A stretch of 64,000 nucleotides of DNA from Desulfurella acetivorans A63 (GTDB lineage: Bacteria > Campylobacterota_A > Desulfurellia > Desulfurellales > Desulfurellaceae), in the NCBI GenBank assembly GCA_000517565.1, contig CP007051.1, forward strand, positions 643,039 through 707,038, given 5' to 3'. The translations under genes and the position numbers were made by a program. Numbering within the stretch: the stretch's first letter is position 1; the number at the start of each line of letters is the position of its first letter. The notes beneath the pieces are model-generated. The model was not told the origin of the DNA and ran no database searches. It saw nothing but the letters and a program-made list of their open reading frames with translations. This document shows, piece after piece, positions 7,512-16,134 of this stretch.

Positions 7512-8693
7512 TAACGCCATAATCTTATCGATAAAGGTATTGCATCTATTATAAATTTGGCAATTTTGTCTTTTTTTGCTAAATCGTATAATATTTCTAT
7601 TGCTTGAGCGTGGTCAAACATGTGTTGTCTATATGGCCTATTTTGTCTTAGAGCAGAGTATATATCTGCAACTGCCATTATTTGGTCAAATACAGATAGT
7701 TGAGTTTTATCTAAGCCAAACGGATAGCCGCTGCCATCTAAGTATTCGTGGTGGTGTGAAGCAATATCAATGATTTGTTTATCTAAATTCAGTTTAGTCA
7801 AAAAAGAAAAAGTATAATAAGCATGTGATTTCATTACAAGCCAGTTTATACTTTCAAGTTTGCCATTGAAATCCAAAATAGCGTTTGGTACAAAAAGTTT
7901 ACCGATATCGTGCAAATAACCGGCAGTTAGCAATAATTCGCAATCTTTCTCTGTAAAGCTTAAGTTTCTTGCTATACTTGAAGCTGTGTGTGCTACATCT
8001 ATTGAGTGCGTTAAGGTGAATTTGCTTTTTTTATCTATGAAGTTTTTTGCTATTTCCTTTGCAAGAATCATTAATTGTGCATTATCCAAAACGATAAATC
8101 TGTCTTCAACAAACATAGGCAAAAAGTATCTTATTTCTTCAATATTGTTTAGCATAATCAAAAACGAATCCATCAGTGTCGAGCTAAAGAAAGCATCCAT
8201 TATGGATTTGAAGTGCAACTTATCTTTAAATACAGCAAAAACTTTGGCTTGCAAGTCCTTTGGGTTATAAAACTCTTGTTTTCTTGCAATAACATCAACT
8301 TCGTCAGCAAAGTATATTATACGCGAAAGAAGGCTGGAAGAAGATGCATTGTGGTGGTCTTTTACGATAAGTGCAATATTTTCGCAAAATGGTATTTGGC
8401 TTAGAATTTCATAACCAAGTTGCGCATGTTCTTGAAGATTAATCATATTGCGATTTTCTTCAGACAACAGCTGGCCTTCGATACCAACAGCGCCAACATC
8501 ATGAACCAGACAGGATAAAATATAAATCTATTTTTTCCGTTCTTGTTAAATTTAAAGTATTGGCAATAATTATTGATATAAAGCCAACTCTTATGGCGTG
8601 ATGGCTTGGGTTTTCCCCAAAAGCCATTAGGTCTAAAGAGTTAGAGATGTTTTCAATTAACTTTGTAAAATTTATTTTTCTATTTAAAAACAT
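7508..8693 (-). pseudogene. tandem HD / HD-GYP phosphohydrolase, single-base frameshift
   Basis: Two frames join into one protein of about 394 residues if one base is removed from the A4 run at 8517-8520. The text then reads DLYLSCLVHDVGAVG, the exact spacing of an HD motif. The first HD domain is residues about 1-125. The second is an HD-GYP domain with HDIGK, HHHEYLDGSGYP and ADIYSALRQNRPYRQ, the hallmarks of cyclic-di-GMP phosphodiesterases. The start ATG is at 8691-8693, 2 bp after the aminopeptidase stop. As sequenced, translation stops after 64 codons. It may be a sequencing error, since no other lesion is present. Confidence 0.8.
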
Positions 8694-8695
8694 CT

Positions 8696-10039
8696 CTAAT
8701 AGCTAAAAAAGGCCTTATAAGCTTTATATGTTTCAAAAAGATCCGCTTTAGATGAAATTTCGAATGGTGAATGCATAGAAATTAGAGCTGGACCACAATC
8801 TATGGTTTCTATATTGTGGTTTGCTATATATTTTGCAATTGTACCACCGCCACCTTCATCAACTTTGCCTAACTCGCCCGTTTGCCACACTACATTGTTA
8901 TCGTTGAAAATTTTTCTAATTTTGCCTACAAATTCAGCATTGGCATCGTTTGCCATGTATTTTCCGCCATGACCTGTAAATTTTGTAAGCACAACACCAT
9001 TGTTTATGTAAGAGGCATTGTCTTTTTCATGTACTTCTTTATACATTGGATTTACTGCACCATTTACATCCGCCGATAAACATTCTGAGTGTTTAAAGAA
9101 AGACACGATATTTTCAAATGTTGGTTCAATTTTTTTTGCTTTTAAAATTTCAATAACAACTTCAAACAAAAAACTAGATTGTGCCGATGTATTTCCTTCT
9201 GAGCCGATTTCTTCTTTATCTACCATTAAAACAATTTGAGTTTGGGCTGCTTTTTTTGAATCAAAGAAAGCTTTAAGACTAGTATATGCGCAAATCCTGT
9301 CATCCTGACCGTAACCAGCTATTAAACTTTTATCAAACCCTACATCTTTTGCTTTAAACGCCGGAGTAAGTGTAATTTCGGCTGAGATAAAGTCTTCTTC
9401 ATAAATGCCATAGGTTTCGTTTAAGATTTTTAGTATATTTAGTTTAATCTGGTCTTTTTCTTCTTTGCTAAATGGAATTGAGCCTACAATTAAATTTAAC
9501 TTATCAGCATCAAAAGCTTCTTTTACTGGTTTTTCATCAACAACTTTCTTGGATAGGTGTGGCAGCAAATCTGGTATGACAAATACTGGATCATCTTCAT
9601 TTTCACCTATATTAAATTCTAATGTTTTTAAATCAGATTTAATGATTACACCGTGCAGCGCAAGTGGTATATTTAGCCACTGATATTTTTTTATGCCTCC
9701 GTAGTAGTGAGTGTGAAACATAGCAATATTGGAATCTTCAAAAATTGGATTTTGCTTTAAATCTATGCGAGGTGAATCAATATGACTAGCTATTAGCCTT
9801 GCACCATTTTCTTTTCCAATGCGCACCAACGCAACATTTTTATTTCTGTTTATAAAGATAAGCTCATCTTTTGCATTATTTGAAAAATATTCTTTAACAT
9901 AATTAACCGTTTCACGCTCAGTTTTGCAAACATTTAAAAAATCAATGTAGTTTTTAGCAAATTTAAATATTTCTTCTTTTTTATTTTCTAACCATACATT
10001 TTTTTGAGTTCTAAAGAGCTTTTCTTTGAGATCTTTCAT
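8696..10039 (-). CDS. M18-family zinc aminopeptidase
   Basis: The 447-residue protein fits family M18 (aminopeptidase I/aspartyl aminopeptidase): LIASHIDSPRIDLK with the first metal-binding His/Asp near residue 90, HTHYYGGIKKYQWLN, MVDKEEIGSEGNTSAQ with the catalytic Glu pair, and SMHSPFEISSKAD at the C-terminus. It removes N-terminal residues from peptides in the cytoplasm and usually forms a dodecamer. GGAGGC precedes the ATG, which overlaps the proS stop by 4 bp. The exact substrate class is not settled by sequence. Confidence 0.9.
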   Translation of the reverse strand: MKDLKEKLFRTQKNVWLENKKEEIFKFAKNYIDFLNVCKTERETVNYVKEYFSNNAKDELIFINRNKNVALVRIGKENGARLIASHIDSPRIDLKQNPIFEDSNIAMFHTHYYGGIKKYQWLNIPLALHGVIIKSDLKTLEFNIGENEDDPVFVIPDLLPHLSKKVVDEKPVKEAFDADKLNLIVGSIPFSKEEKDQIKLNILKILNETYGIYEEDFISAEITLTPAFKAKDVGFDKSLIAGYGQDDRICAYTSLKAFFDSKKAAQTQIVLMVDKEEIGSEGNTSAQSSFLFEVVIEILKAKKIEPTFENIVSFFKHSECLSADVNGAVNPMYKEVHEKDNASYINNGVVLTKFTGHGGKYMANDANAEFVGKIRKIFNDNNVVWQTGELGKVDEGGGGTIAKYIANHNIETIDCGPALISMHSPFEISSKADLFETYKAYKAFFSY

Positions 10040-11754
10040 ATTGCCTCCAATTCTTTGTAAAGATTGTTTCTTATATCCATTATTATATTAACAGACTCAT
10101 CAATATTGCAAAGTATTTTTTCTTTAGTTTTTCTTAAACGTATTTCTACTTTGTTATTTTGGAAATTTTTAGACCCTACTATTATACTTATTGGTATACC
10201 TATTAAATCCATATCTTTTAACTTTACACCAGGGCGCTCTAATCTATCGTCATATAAAACTTCTATATTTGAAGCATTTAATTGATTGTATAAATTTTGA
10301 CAATATGAATTAATTTTGTCGTCTTGATCAAGTTGAACTATTTCTACTTCAAAAGGTGCTATCGAAATTGGCCAAATTATTCCATCGCTATCGTGATTTT
10401 GCTCAATGCATGCTTGAGCGCACCTGCCAACGCCAATGCCATAACAACCCATATAAATATATTGTTGTTTGCCATTTTTATCCAGATACACAACATTCAT
10501 TGCTTTTGAGTATTTTAAGCCCAATTTAAAAATGTGGCCCACTTCGATTCCCATATATTTTTTTAACTTACCTTTGCCACAAACTGGGCAGGTTTCTCCT
10601 TCATTTACATTTCTTATATCAAAATATTGAGCATTTGTATTTTTCATAGATACATTCTTTAAATGGTAATCTTTTTCATTAGCTCCAACTATTATATTGT
10701 TTATTTGTTCTAAGCGCTTGTCTGCAACAATGCGTATATCTTTTGGAAGACCAATGGGTCCAACAAAGCCGTTTATCAAGCCTAAGTTTTCAATTTCCTT
10801 GTCTGTTAATGCGAAAAGTTCTATACTTGATGTAGCATTTTTAGCTTTTGTTTCATTTAATGAATCACTTCCTAATAGCATAAAACAAAAGATTTCACCT
10901 TTTTCGTTTTTGTATAACAATGATTTGGCAACTTTAGTGTTATCTATGTTTAAGAACTTACAAATCTCATCAATTGTTTTAATATTAGGCGTATATACTT
11001 TTTCAATTTCACCTGGTATGGTAATGTCTTGTGAGGTTATGCTTTGAGCCTTTTCTGCATTTGCAGCATAATCGCAATTATCGCAAACAAAGATTTCATC
11101 TTCTCCAACATTTGATAAAACCATAAATTCTTCTGAGTCTCTACCGCCAATAGCTCCACTATCAGCTTTTACAATTCTGAAATTTAAACCACAGCGTTTA
11201 AATATTCTGCAGTAGGCATCACGCATTTTCTCATAACTAACATCTAATCCTTCGGGGTTTGCATCAAAACTGTATGCATCTTTCATTATAAACTCTTTTG
11301 CTCTCATAAGGCCATATCTAGGACGTATTTCGTCTCTAAATTTTGTCTGGATCTGATATAGGTTTATAGGAAGCTGTCTGTAGCTGTTTACATATCTTCT
11401 TACAATATCTGATACAACTTCTTCATGTGTAGGACCTATGACAAAATCTCTATCGCTTCTATCTTTAAAACGCAACAATTCTTTGCCATATTGACTCCAT
11501 CTGCCAGATTCAACCCATAACTCAGCTGGTTGAACTGCTGGCATTAAAATTTGTTGAGCTCCTTTTGCGTCCATTTCTTCTTCTATAATTTTTGAAACTT
11601 TTTTGATAACTCTAAGACCAAGTGGCATATATGTATAAATACCGCTGGAAACCTGGCTGATAAAACCACCCCTTATTAGTAATTCATGACTATCAATTGT
11701 AGCATCTTTTGGTTTTTCTTTTAATGTGTAAATTGAACTTTTAGAAAATAGCAT
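10036..11754 (-). CDS. proS: proline--tRNA ligase, bacterial type
   Basis: The 572-residue class II synthetase shows the bacterial-type architecture: a catalytic core starting SHELLIRGGFISQVSSGIYTYMPLG, motif 2 (FRDEIRPRYGLMRAKEFIMKDAYSF), an editing insertion domain at about residues 225-385, motif 3 (GCYGIGVGRCAQACIEQNHD) and a C-terminal anticodon domain. It charges tRNA-Pro and hydrolyses mischarged Ala-tRNA-Pro. AAGGAG lies before the ATG at 11752-11754. It is coupled to the downstream aminopeptidase gene by a 4-bp overlap. Confidence 0.96.
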   Translation of the reverse strand: MLFSKSSIYTLKEKPKDATIDSHELLIRGGFISQVSSGIYTYMPLGLRVIKKVSKIIEEEMDAKGAQQILMPAVQPAELWVESGRWSQYGKELLRFKDRSDRDFVIGPTHEEVVSDIVRRYVNSYRQLPINLYQIQTKFRDEIRPRYGLMRAKEFIMKDAYSFDANPEGLDVSYEKMRDAYCRIFKRCGLNFRIVKADSGAIGGRDSEEFMVLSNVGEDEIFVCDNCDYAANAEKAQSITSQDITIPGEIEKVYTPNIKTIDEICKFLNIDNTKVAKSLLYKNEKGEIFCFMLLGSDSLNETKAKNATSSIELFALTDKEIENLGLINGFVGPIGLPKDIRIVADKRLEQINNIIVGANEKDYHLKNVSMKNTNAQYFDIRNVNEGETCPVCGKGKLKKYMGIEVGHIFKLGLKYSKAMNVVYLDKNGKQQYIYMGCYGIGVGRCAQACIEQNHDSDGIIWPISIAPFEVEIVQLDQDDKINSYCQNLYNQLNASNIEVLYDDRLERPGVKLKDMDLIGIPISIIVGSKNFQNNKVEIRLRKTKEKILCNIDESVNIIMDIRNNLYKELEAI

Positions 11755-11924
11755 TAGCCAACTCCTTTTTGTTTGTCATTATACAAAATGAATATCAAAA
11801 AATCAAAATGTTACAATTTATAATTGAATTTAGTATATTAGTTTATTACTTATTTAAAATCTCTCAAAAAATTTAGATTTTTTGGTGAGAAAAATTATCT
11901 GATTTTTAAAATATGTATTTTTTC

Positions 11925-11953
11925 TTGACAATTTTGTATCTATTTTTTATACT
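11925..11953 (+). promoter_or_regulatory. strong sigma70-type promoter of rlpA, predicted to give a leaderless mRNA
   Basis: TTGACA (11925-11930), exactly 17 bp, TATACT (11948-11953). The predicted transcription start is about 11960, one base before the ATG at 11961. No Shine-Dalgarno is present (CTTGAAAAC precedes the ATG). The position of the promoter also excludes the longer reading frame that would start at 11913. Confidence 0.75.
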
Positions 11954-11960
11954 TGAAAAC

Positions 11961-12461
11961 ATGAAAAGGTTTTGGTTAGTTTTAACGGTGTTATTTTTTG
12001 TTAGTTTTTCACGGGCATTTGCGGGTGAAGCTACAGTTGATGACATTTTAAAATCACTTTCAAACGAAAACAATGCGTGTCAGATTCAAAAAGGTTATGC
12101 CTCATGGTATGGTTTAAGTGATTCTTTAATGCAAACAGCAAATGGCAATGTTTACAACAGTGATGAAATTTTTGCAGCTAGCAAAACTCTACCTTTTGGT
12201 AGTAAGGTGTTGGTAAAAAATCTTTACAATGGTAAAGAGCTGTTTGTAAAAATTGTAGACAGAGGACCATATGTCAAGGGGCGCATACTGGATTTATCAA
12301 GAGGAGCAGCTAAAGAGCTTGGTATGATTAATGCGGGAGTAGTACCAATTAAAATTTATACTTTAGGGTGCGAATACGCATTAAATAAACTTAAAGATAT
12401 GAATTTTTATTCAGATTCAACAGTAACTTCAACCGCTTCTAATTCAACATCACAAAACTAA
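11961..12461 (+). CDS. rlpA: RlpA-like septal ring lytic transglycosylase / rare lipoprotein A family
   Basis: The protein of about 166 residues has an N-terminal signal sequence (MKRFWLVLTVLFFVSFSRAF, cleaved near AFA-GEA). Its double-psi beta-barrel domain reads YASWYGLSDSLMQTANG, FAASKTLPFGSKVLVKN and IVDRGPYVKGRILDLSRGAAKELG. RlpA proteins cleave naked glycan strands at the septum. There is no lipobox and no C-terminal SPOR domain, so this is a minimal exported form. The start at 11961 is chosen because the promoter ends 7 bp before it. A terminator hairpin follows the stop. Confidence 0.87.
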   Translation: MKRFWLVLTVLFFVSFSRAFAGEATVDDILKSLSNENNACQIQKGYASWYGLSDSLMQTANGNVYNSDEIFAASKTLPFGSKVLVKNLYNGKELFVKIVDRGPYVKGRILDLSRGAAKELGMINAGVVPIKIYTLGCEYALNKLKDMNFYSDSTVTSTASNSTSQN

Positions 12462-12471
12462 CAAAAAATTA

Positions 12472-12502
12472 GGGAAGCTTAAAGCTTCCCATTTATTATT
12501 TT
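12472..12502. terminator. bidirectional rho-independent terminator between rlpA and pckA
   Basis: The inverted repeat GGGAAGCTT (12472-12480) / AAGCTTCCC (12482-12490) is followed on the plus strand by a T-rich stretch (ATTTATTATTTTTTT) and on the minus strand by TAATTTTTTG. It can end both convergent transcripts. Confidence 0.8.
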
Positions 12503-12507
12503 TTTAA

Positions 12508-14094
12508 TTAAATTTGAGGACCTGCTTGAATAATATCTTTATCAATTTCGAAGCCAAATGAATCTAGGTTTTTCTTAAAAGCCAGTGCTAATTTTTTCAA
12601 CTGATTATCATAAGCATCTTTATCTTTCCAGCTTTGTCTAGGATTTAAAATGTTTTGAGGTACCTCTGGACAATTTTTTGGAATATGAAGATTAAATATT
12701 GGCAAAACTTCGTACTCTACATCATTTAATTCATTGCTTAGAATAGCTCTAATTATAGCGCGCGTATGTGATATGCTAATACGTTTCCCAATCCCATATG
12801 GACCACCATTTAAACCGGTATTTACAAGCCAGCAATTAACATTGTGTTTTTGTATTTTTTCTCCTAATAGTTTTGCATAAACGGTTGGTGGCAAAACCAT
12901 AAATGGCGCGCCAAAGCATGTAGAAAATACTGCGGTTGGCTCTTCAACACCAGCTTCTGTACCCGCAACTTTTGCAGTATATCCACTAATGAAATGGTAC
13001 ATTGCTTGATTTGTAGTAAGTTTTGATACAGGAGGTAACACCCCAAATGCATCGTATGTTAACATTATTATATTTTTTGGGTGTGGGCCAATACCTTCTT
13101 TTAACGCATTTGGTATGTAAGTTATGGGATAGGATGCCCTTGTATTTTCTGTTATTGAATCATTAAATAGATCAACCCTGCGCGTTTGTTTATCAATTAC
13201 AACATTTTCTAGTATTGTGCCAAATTTTCTGGTTGTTTCATATATTAAAGGTTCGTCATCTTTAGAAAGATTGATAACTTTTGCATAACAACCACCTTCA
13301 AAATTAAACACACCATCATCGCTCCAGCCGTGTTCGTCATCTCCAATCAAAAAACGTTCTGGATCAGAAGACAGTGTCGTTTTACCTGTACCGGATAGTC
13401 CAAAGAAAATTGCCACATCGCCACCTTTTCCTAAATTGGCACTTGCATGCATACTCATTATGCCCTTTAGTGGCATTAAATAGTTCATTACACTAAAAAC
13501 AGATTTTTTAATTTCACCTGAGTAACCACTGCCACCTATTAAAACTATTTTCTTTTCAAAATTTAACAATACAAATACTTCGCTTCGTGTGCCATCAATT
13601 TCAGGTATAGCTTTAAACTCAGGTGCAGCTATTACAGTAAATCCAGGTTCAAAATTTTCAAGTTTTTTTGGATCAAGTTCTCTTATAAACATATTTCTTG
13701 CAAATAGTGATTGCCAGGCAAGTGTAGAAATAACTCTAATTGGTAATCTATATCTTGGATCCGCTCCTGCATAACCATCCATTATATAAATTTCTTTTTG
13801 TTGTAAATAAGCTACTACTTTTTTGTAAAGATTGTCAAAAGCTTGCGGACTAATTTCTTGATTTTCTTTACCCCACCATATATGGTCTTTGCTTGGATCT
13901 TGCTTTACAATAAACTTGTCTTTTGGCGATCTTCCCGTGTATTTTCCGCTTTCTACAACAATAGGTCCCATATGGGCTAAAATGCCTTCTTTATTTTCGA
14001 GAATTTTTTCAACTAATACAGGTGTTGGTAAATTTCGGTAAACCTTTTTGAAGTTTACTATTTGCAAATACTCAAGCTGTTTTTCTAAATTCAT
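12508..14094 (-). CDS. pckA: phosphoenolpyruvate carboxykinase (ATP)
   Basis: The protein of about 528 residues is an ATP-dependent PEP carboxykinase: RSPKDKFIV, the kinase-1a P-loop FGLSGTGKTTLSSDP, the metal-binding IGDDEHGWSDDGVFNFEGGCYAK, and NTGLNGGPYGIGKRI. It interconverts oxaloacetate and PEP, the entry to gluconeogenesis. The start at 14092-14094 (MNLEKQLEY) is chosen for TAAGGAGG upstream. The open frame continues 32 codons further up but has no ribosome site there. A likely promoter on the minus strand is TTACAA (14142-14147), 16 bp, TAAAAT (14120-14125). Confidence 0.96.
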   Translation of the reverse strand: MNLEKQLEYLQIVNFKKVYRNLPTPVLVEKILENKEGILAHMGPIVVESGKYTGRSPKDKFIVKQDPSKDHIWWGKENQEISPQAFDNLYKKVVAYLQQKEIYIMDGYAGADPRYRLPIRVISTLAWQSLFARNMFIRELDPKKLENFEPGFTVIAAPEFKAIPEIDGTRSEVFVLLNFEKKIVLIGGSGYSGEIKKSVFSVMNYLMPLKGIMSMHASANLGKGGDVAIFFGLSGTGKTTLSSDPERFLIGDDEHGWSDDGVFNFEGGCYAKVINLSKDDEPLIYETTRKFGTILENVVIDKQTRRVDLFNDSITENTRASYPITYIPNALKEGIGPHPKNIIMLTYDAFGVLPPVSKLTTNQAMYHFISGYTAKVAGTEAGVEEPTAVFSTCFGAPFMVLPPTVYAKLLGEKIQKHNVNCWLVNTGLNGGPYGIGKRISISHTRAIIRAILSNELNDVEYEVLPIFNLHIPKNCPEVPQNILNPRQSWKDKDAYDNQLKKLALAFKKNLDSFGFEIDKDIIQAGPQI

Positions 14095-14175
14095 AAAAAC
14101 CTCCTTAATTTTTATATGTATTTTAACACAAAGTACATAAGTTGTAAAATTTTTCAAAATAAAAATTTTTACTGT

Positions 14176-14204
14176 TTGACAAAAGCCCAATTAATTAATA
14201 CAAT
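14176..14204 (+). promoter_or_regulatory. tRNA operon promoter
   Basis: TTGACA (14176-14181), 17 bp, TACAAT (14199-14204). The predicted start is near 14211, six bases before the mature tRNA-Gln 5' end. It lies back to back with the pckA promoter. Confidence 0.7.
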
Positions 14205-14216
14205 ATAGCCTGCATT

Positions 14217-14290
14217 TGGGAGATCGTCTAACGGTAGGACCGCGGACTCTGGATCCGCTAGTGGAGGTTCGAATCCTCCTCTCCCAGCCA
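14217..14290 (+). tRNA. tRNA-Gln (anticodon CTG)
   Basis: A cloverleaf can be drawn. The acceptor TGGGAGA pairs with TCTCCCA, discriminator G, then encoded CCA (14288-14290). The D arm is GTCT...AGGAC. The anticodon stem GCGGA/TCCGC encloses the loop CTCTGGA with anticodon CTG, and the T arm is GGAGG-TTCGAAT-CCTCC. It reads CAG codons. The TTG-anticodon isoacceptor is not in the window. Confidence 0.95.
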
Positions 14291-14293
14291 TGT

Positions 14294-14368
14294 GGCCTCA
14301 TCGTCTAGCGGTTAGGACGCCGGCCTCTCACGCCGGTAACGGGGGTTCGATTCCCCCTGAGGCTACCA
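14294..14368 (+). tRNA. tRNA-Glu (anticodon CTC)
   Basis: The acceptor GGCCTCA pairs with TGAGGCT (first pair G-U), discriminator A, encoded CCA. The anticodon stem CCGGC/GCCGG encloses the loop CTCTCAC with anticodon CTC (codon GAG). The T arm is GGGGG-TTCGATT-CCCCC. Only 3 bp separate it from tRNA-Gln, so both are probably cut from one precursor. Confidence 0.95.
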
Positions 14369-14449
14369 TTTTTTTATTTTAAATTAAAAAATTTTTTATT
14401 TTTAGATGTAAGCTAATGGATTATAAAAATCGTATTTAGGAGCTGAATA

Positions 14450-15532
14450 ATGAAAAAACTTAAATTCTTTTTCTTGGGTGTGTTTTTAATCGGTATAAGC
14501 TTTAATTTACAGGGATGTGCGGGATACTCTACCGCTATATTTGCAAGCGCTATAAACAGCAGATACACAGACATTGACTTACAACCTGAAGCAAAAAGAA
14601 ACATTCAGCAAACCTATAACGCAACACTTGATACACAAAAACAATACCCAACTGGAACCGTAGATGTCGTATTTAATGATTTAGCAGTTAGAATGAATCC
14701 GAGAATTACTACGCCTGTAGTTTATCTAAACGGCAGTAAATACCTGTCTGAGCAATACATAGATACGGTTTTAGCATATGCAAAACAAGTGATGCCTAAT
14801 GTAAACTTTGTGGTAAAAAACAAGCCAGATTTCAGCAGCCAGAACCCGCAGTTAGTGTTATTTCCAAGTTATTTTAACCATGCAACAGTTACTTTTTTTA
14901 GTGCTGGGCAGGTTATTTACAACTCAACCTACGCTATTTTTGAGTTAAACGGCAAATACTACGCATTTAACAATGAAATTTACGATAACGGCTATCCGGT
15001 ATTTGCTTTTACTGTTTTTACCAACTACTTTAAAGACTACTACAAATCTGAACTATTGGCATACTATCCTATCTTTCCTGCAATTAAAGCCATTATGCTG
15101 AAAGCACAAAATCAGCCTTTAAGTCCTTATCTTGAGCGATGGCTTAATGCGGTTAAACAGTGGCAGCCAGCCCCTGTAAACAACGACAAGGTAGCCTTTA
15201 GGGTGGTGTCTGATGCCAAACTGCCGTGTGTGTATAATTACAAGTGGACTGAGCACAAAAAGAACGCACAAGGCAAAGAATACGGCAAAACAGAGCCAGA
15301 GTGGTATCAAAACCTAAAAGGCATTGCGCCTTACCTGTTCATGCCAGAAGACAGCGCAGAGTGCCAAAAAATAGAAAAGAAAGTAAAAGACGGCACTGAG
15401 ATTACTCAAGCCATCTTGGAAGTGGTAGGTGAAAACTGGGAAAAAGAAACAAAACCTCTAATGGACAACTGGGACAAAGTGAGCAAATTAACCGTTGGGG
15501 CTGACAATCAGACTTTGACAGCGCAGAAGTGA
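14450..15532 (+). CDS. putative lipoprotein of unknown function
   Basis: The 360-residue protein has a lipoprotein signal: MKKLKFFFLGVFLIGISFNL then QGC, with the lipidated Cys at residue 23. The mature part (GYSTAIFASAINSRYTDIDL...) has no domain I recognise. It is rich in Tyr, Asn and Pro and has a charged C-terminal end. TAGGAG lies before the ATG. The 3' half is clearly richer in G+C (about 45-48% in 15121-15240) than the neighbouring genes, which suggests acquisition from another source. The gene stands alone between the tRNAs and the CRISPR region. Localisation in the envelope is well supported; function is unknown. Confidence 0.75.
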   Translation: MKKLKFFFLGVFLIGISFNLQGCAGYSTAIFASAINSRYTDIDLQPEAKRNIQQTYNATLDTQKQYPTGTVDVVFNDLAVRMNPRITTPVVYLNGSKYLSEQYIDTVLAYAKQVMPNVNFVVKNKPDFSSQNPQLVLFPSYFNHATVTFFSAGQVIYNSTYAIFELNGKYYAFNNEIYDNGYPVFAFTVFTNYFKDYYKSELLAYYPIFPAIKAIMLKAQNQPLSPYLERWLNAVKQWQPAPVNNDKVAFRVVSDAKLPCVYNYKWTEHKKNAQGKEYGKTEPEWYQNLKGIAPYLFMPEDSAECQKIEKKVKDGTEITQAILEVVGENWEKETKPLMDNWDKVSKLTVGADNQTLTAQK

Positions 15533-15622
15533 AAAAAACAAAACAATCAATCTTTAGCCAGTGTAATTCTTAGAAAAAATAGAATTGATTAAGAAAATTG
15601 CTGTAAAAACAAAATGCTACAC

Positions 15623-15653
15623 TCGTAATTCCCAAAGCGGGAAATAATGCAAC
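15623..15653 (+). repeat. isolated degenerate CRISPR repeat
   Basis: TCGTAATTCCC, AAAGCGGG and AAATAATGCAAC match the array repeat that starts at 16135, with a 3-bp deletion in the loop and two substitutions. It lies about 480 bp from the first array repeat, on the side where the array repeats are also degenerate, and has no partner repeat nearby. Confidence 0.7.
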
Positions 15654-15813
15654 AATTATTTTTTTATAAATACTATCGAAAAAATCCATTAAAAATTTAA
15701 AAAAAAGTTTATTTTTTTGCCCCTTAACTAAACCCTTAAAAAAAATGTAATGTGCCATTTTTTATATTCATTTCTTAGAATACTCTCAATATACGTACAA
15801 CCATATTTTAACC

Positions 15814-16110
15814 CTATACTACAGAAAAAGGAATAATTACCGCTAAAGCAATATAAACAAGAAGCAAAAATTTATCTAATGCAGAAATCGACTTGTCCCA
15901 TATAGGTCTTATTGCCACCAAGGGCGTTGTGTATTCTGGTTTGAATTAGCACTATTTTATGGATTACTACTATGGTTTTGATTTTCATTCTTGTTAGCGT
16001 TAGATAAAGGCTTACCATATTTACTACAAAAAATCGCATCGTCTGGATTTGCACTAACACAATAAGGACAAAATAAATAAACATCCAAAAAAATTTGTAT
16101 TGTAATTTTT
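15814..16110 (-). pseudogene. remnant of a zinc-ribbon membrane protein gene
   Basis: Reading leftward from about 16090, the text LFCPYCVSANPDDAIFCSKYGKPL is a zinc ribbon in which the last ligand Cys has become Tyr. It is followed by an Asn/Gln-rich linker with an in-frame stop (SSNP, stop, NSANSNQNTQ), a PWWQ segment ended by another stop, and, in a shifted frame, WDKSISALDKF plus a hydrophobic helix (LLLVYIALAVIIPF). The order zinc ribbon, linker, membrane helix is common in small bacterial membrane proteins. At least two stops and a frame change show that it is no longer functional. The original N-terminus is not recognisable. Confidence 0.5.
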
Positions 16111-16134
16111 AACAAAATACTTTTCTTTATATTT

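Noticed and set aside
11913-11960. Longer N-terminus for rlpA
   Set aside because: The -35 and -10 boxes of its own promoter lie inside this extension, and the signal peptide starts at 11961.
12864-13052. Second minus-strand frame within pckA
   Set aside because: It lies wholly inside a well-identified gene and has no ribosome site.
14095-14190. 32-codon N-terminal extension of pckA
   Set aside because: TAAGGAGG fits the ATG at 14094; the extension overlaps promoter boxes and is not PEP-carboxykinase-like.
15570-15758. Hydrophobic 62-codon minus-strand frame
   Set aside because: It runs through the orphan degenerate CRISPR repeat, and the hydrophobic look follows from AT-rich DNA. No ribosome site is seen.
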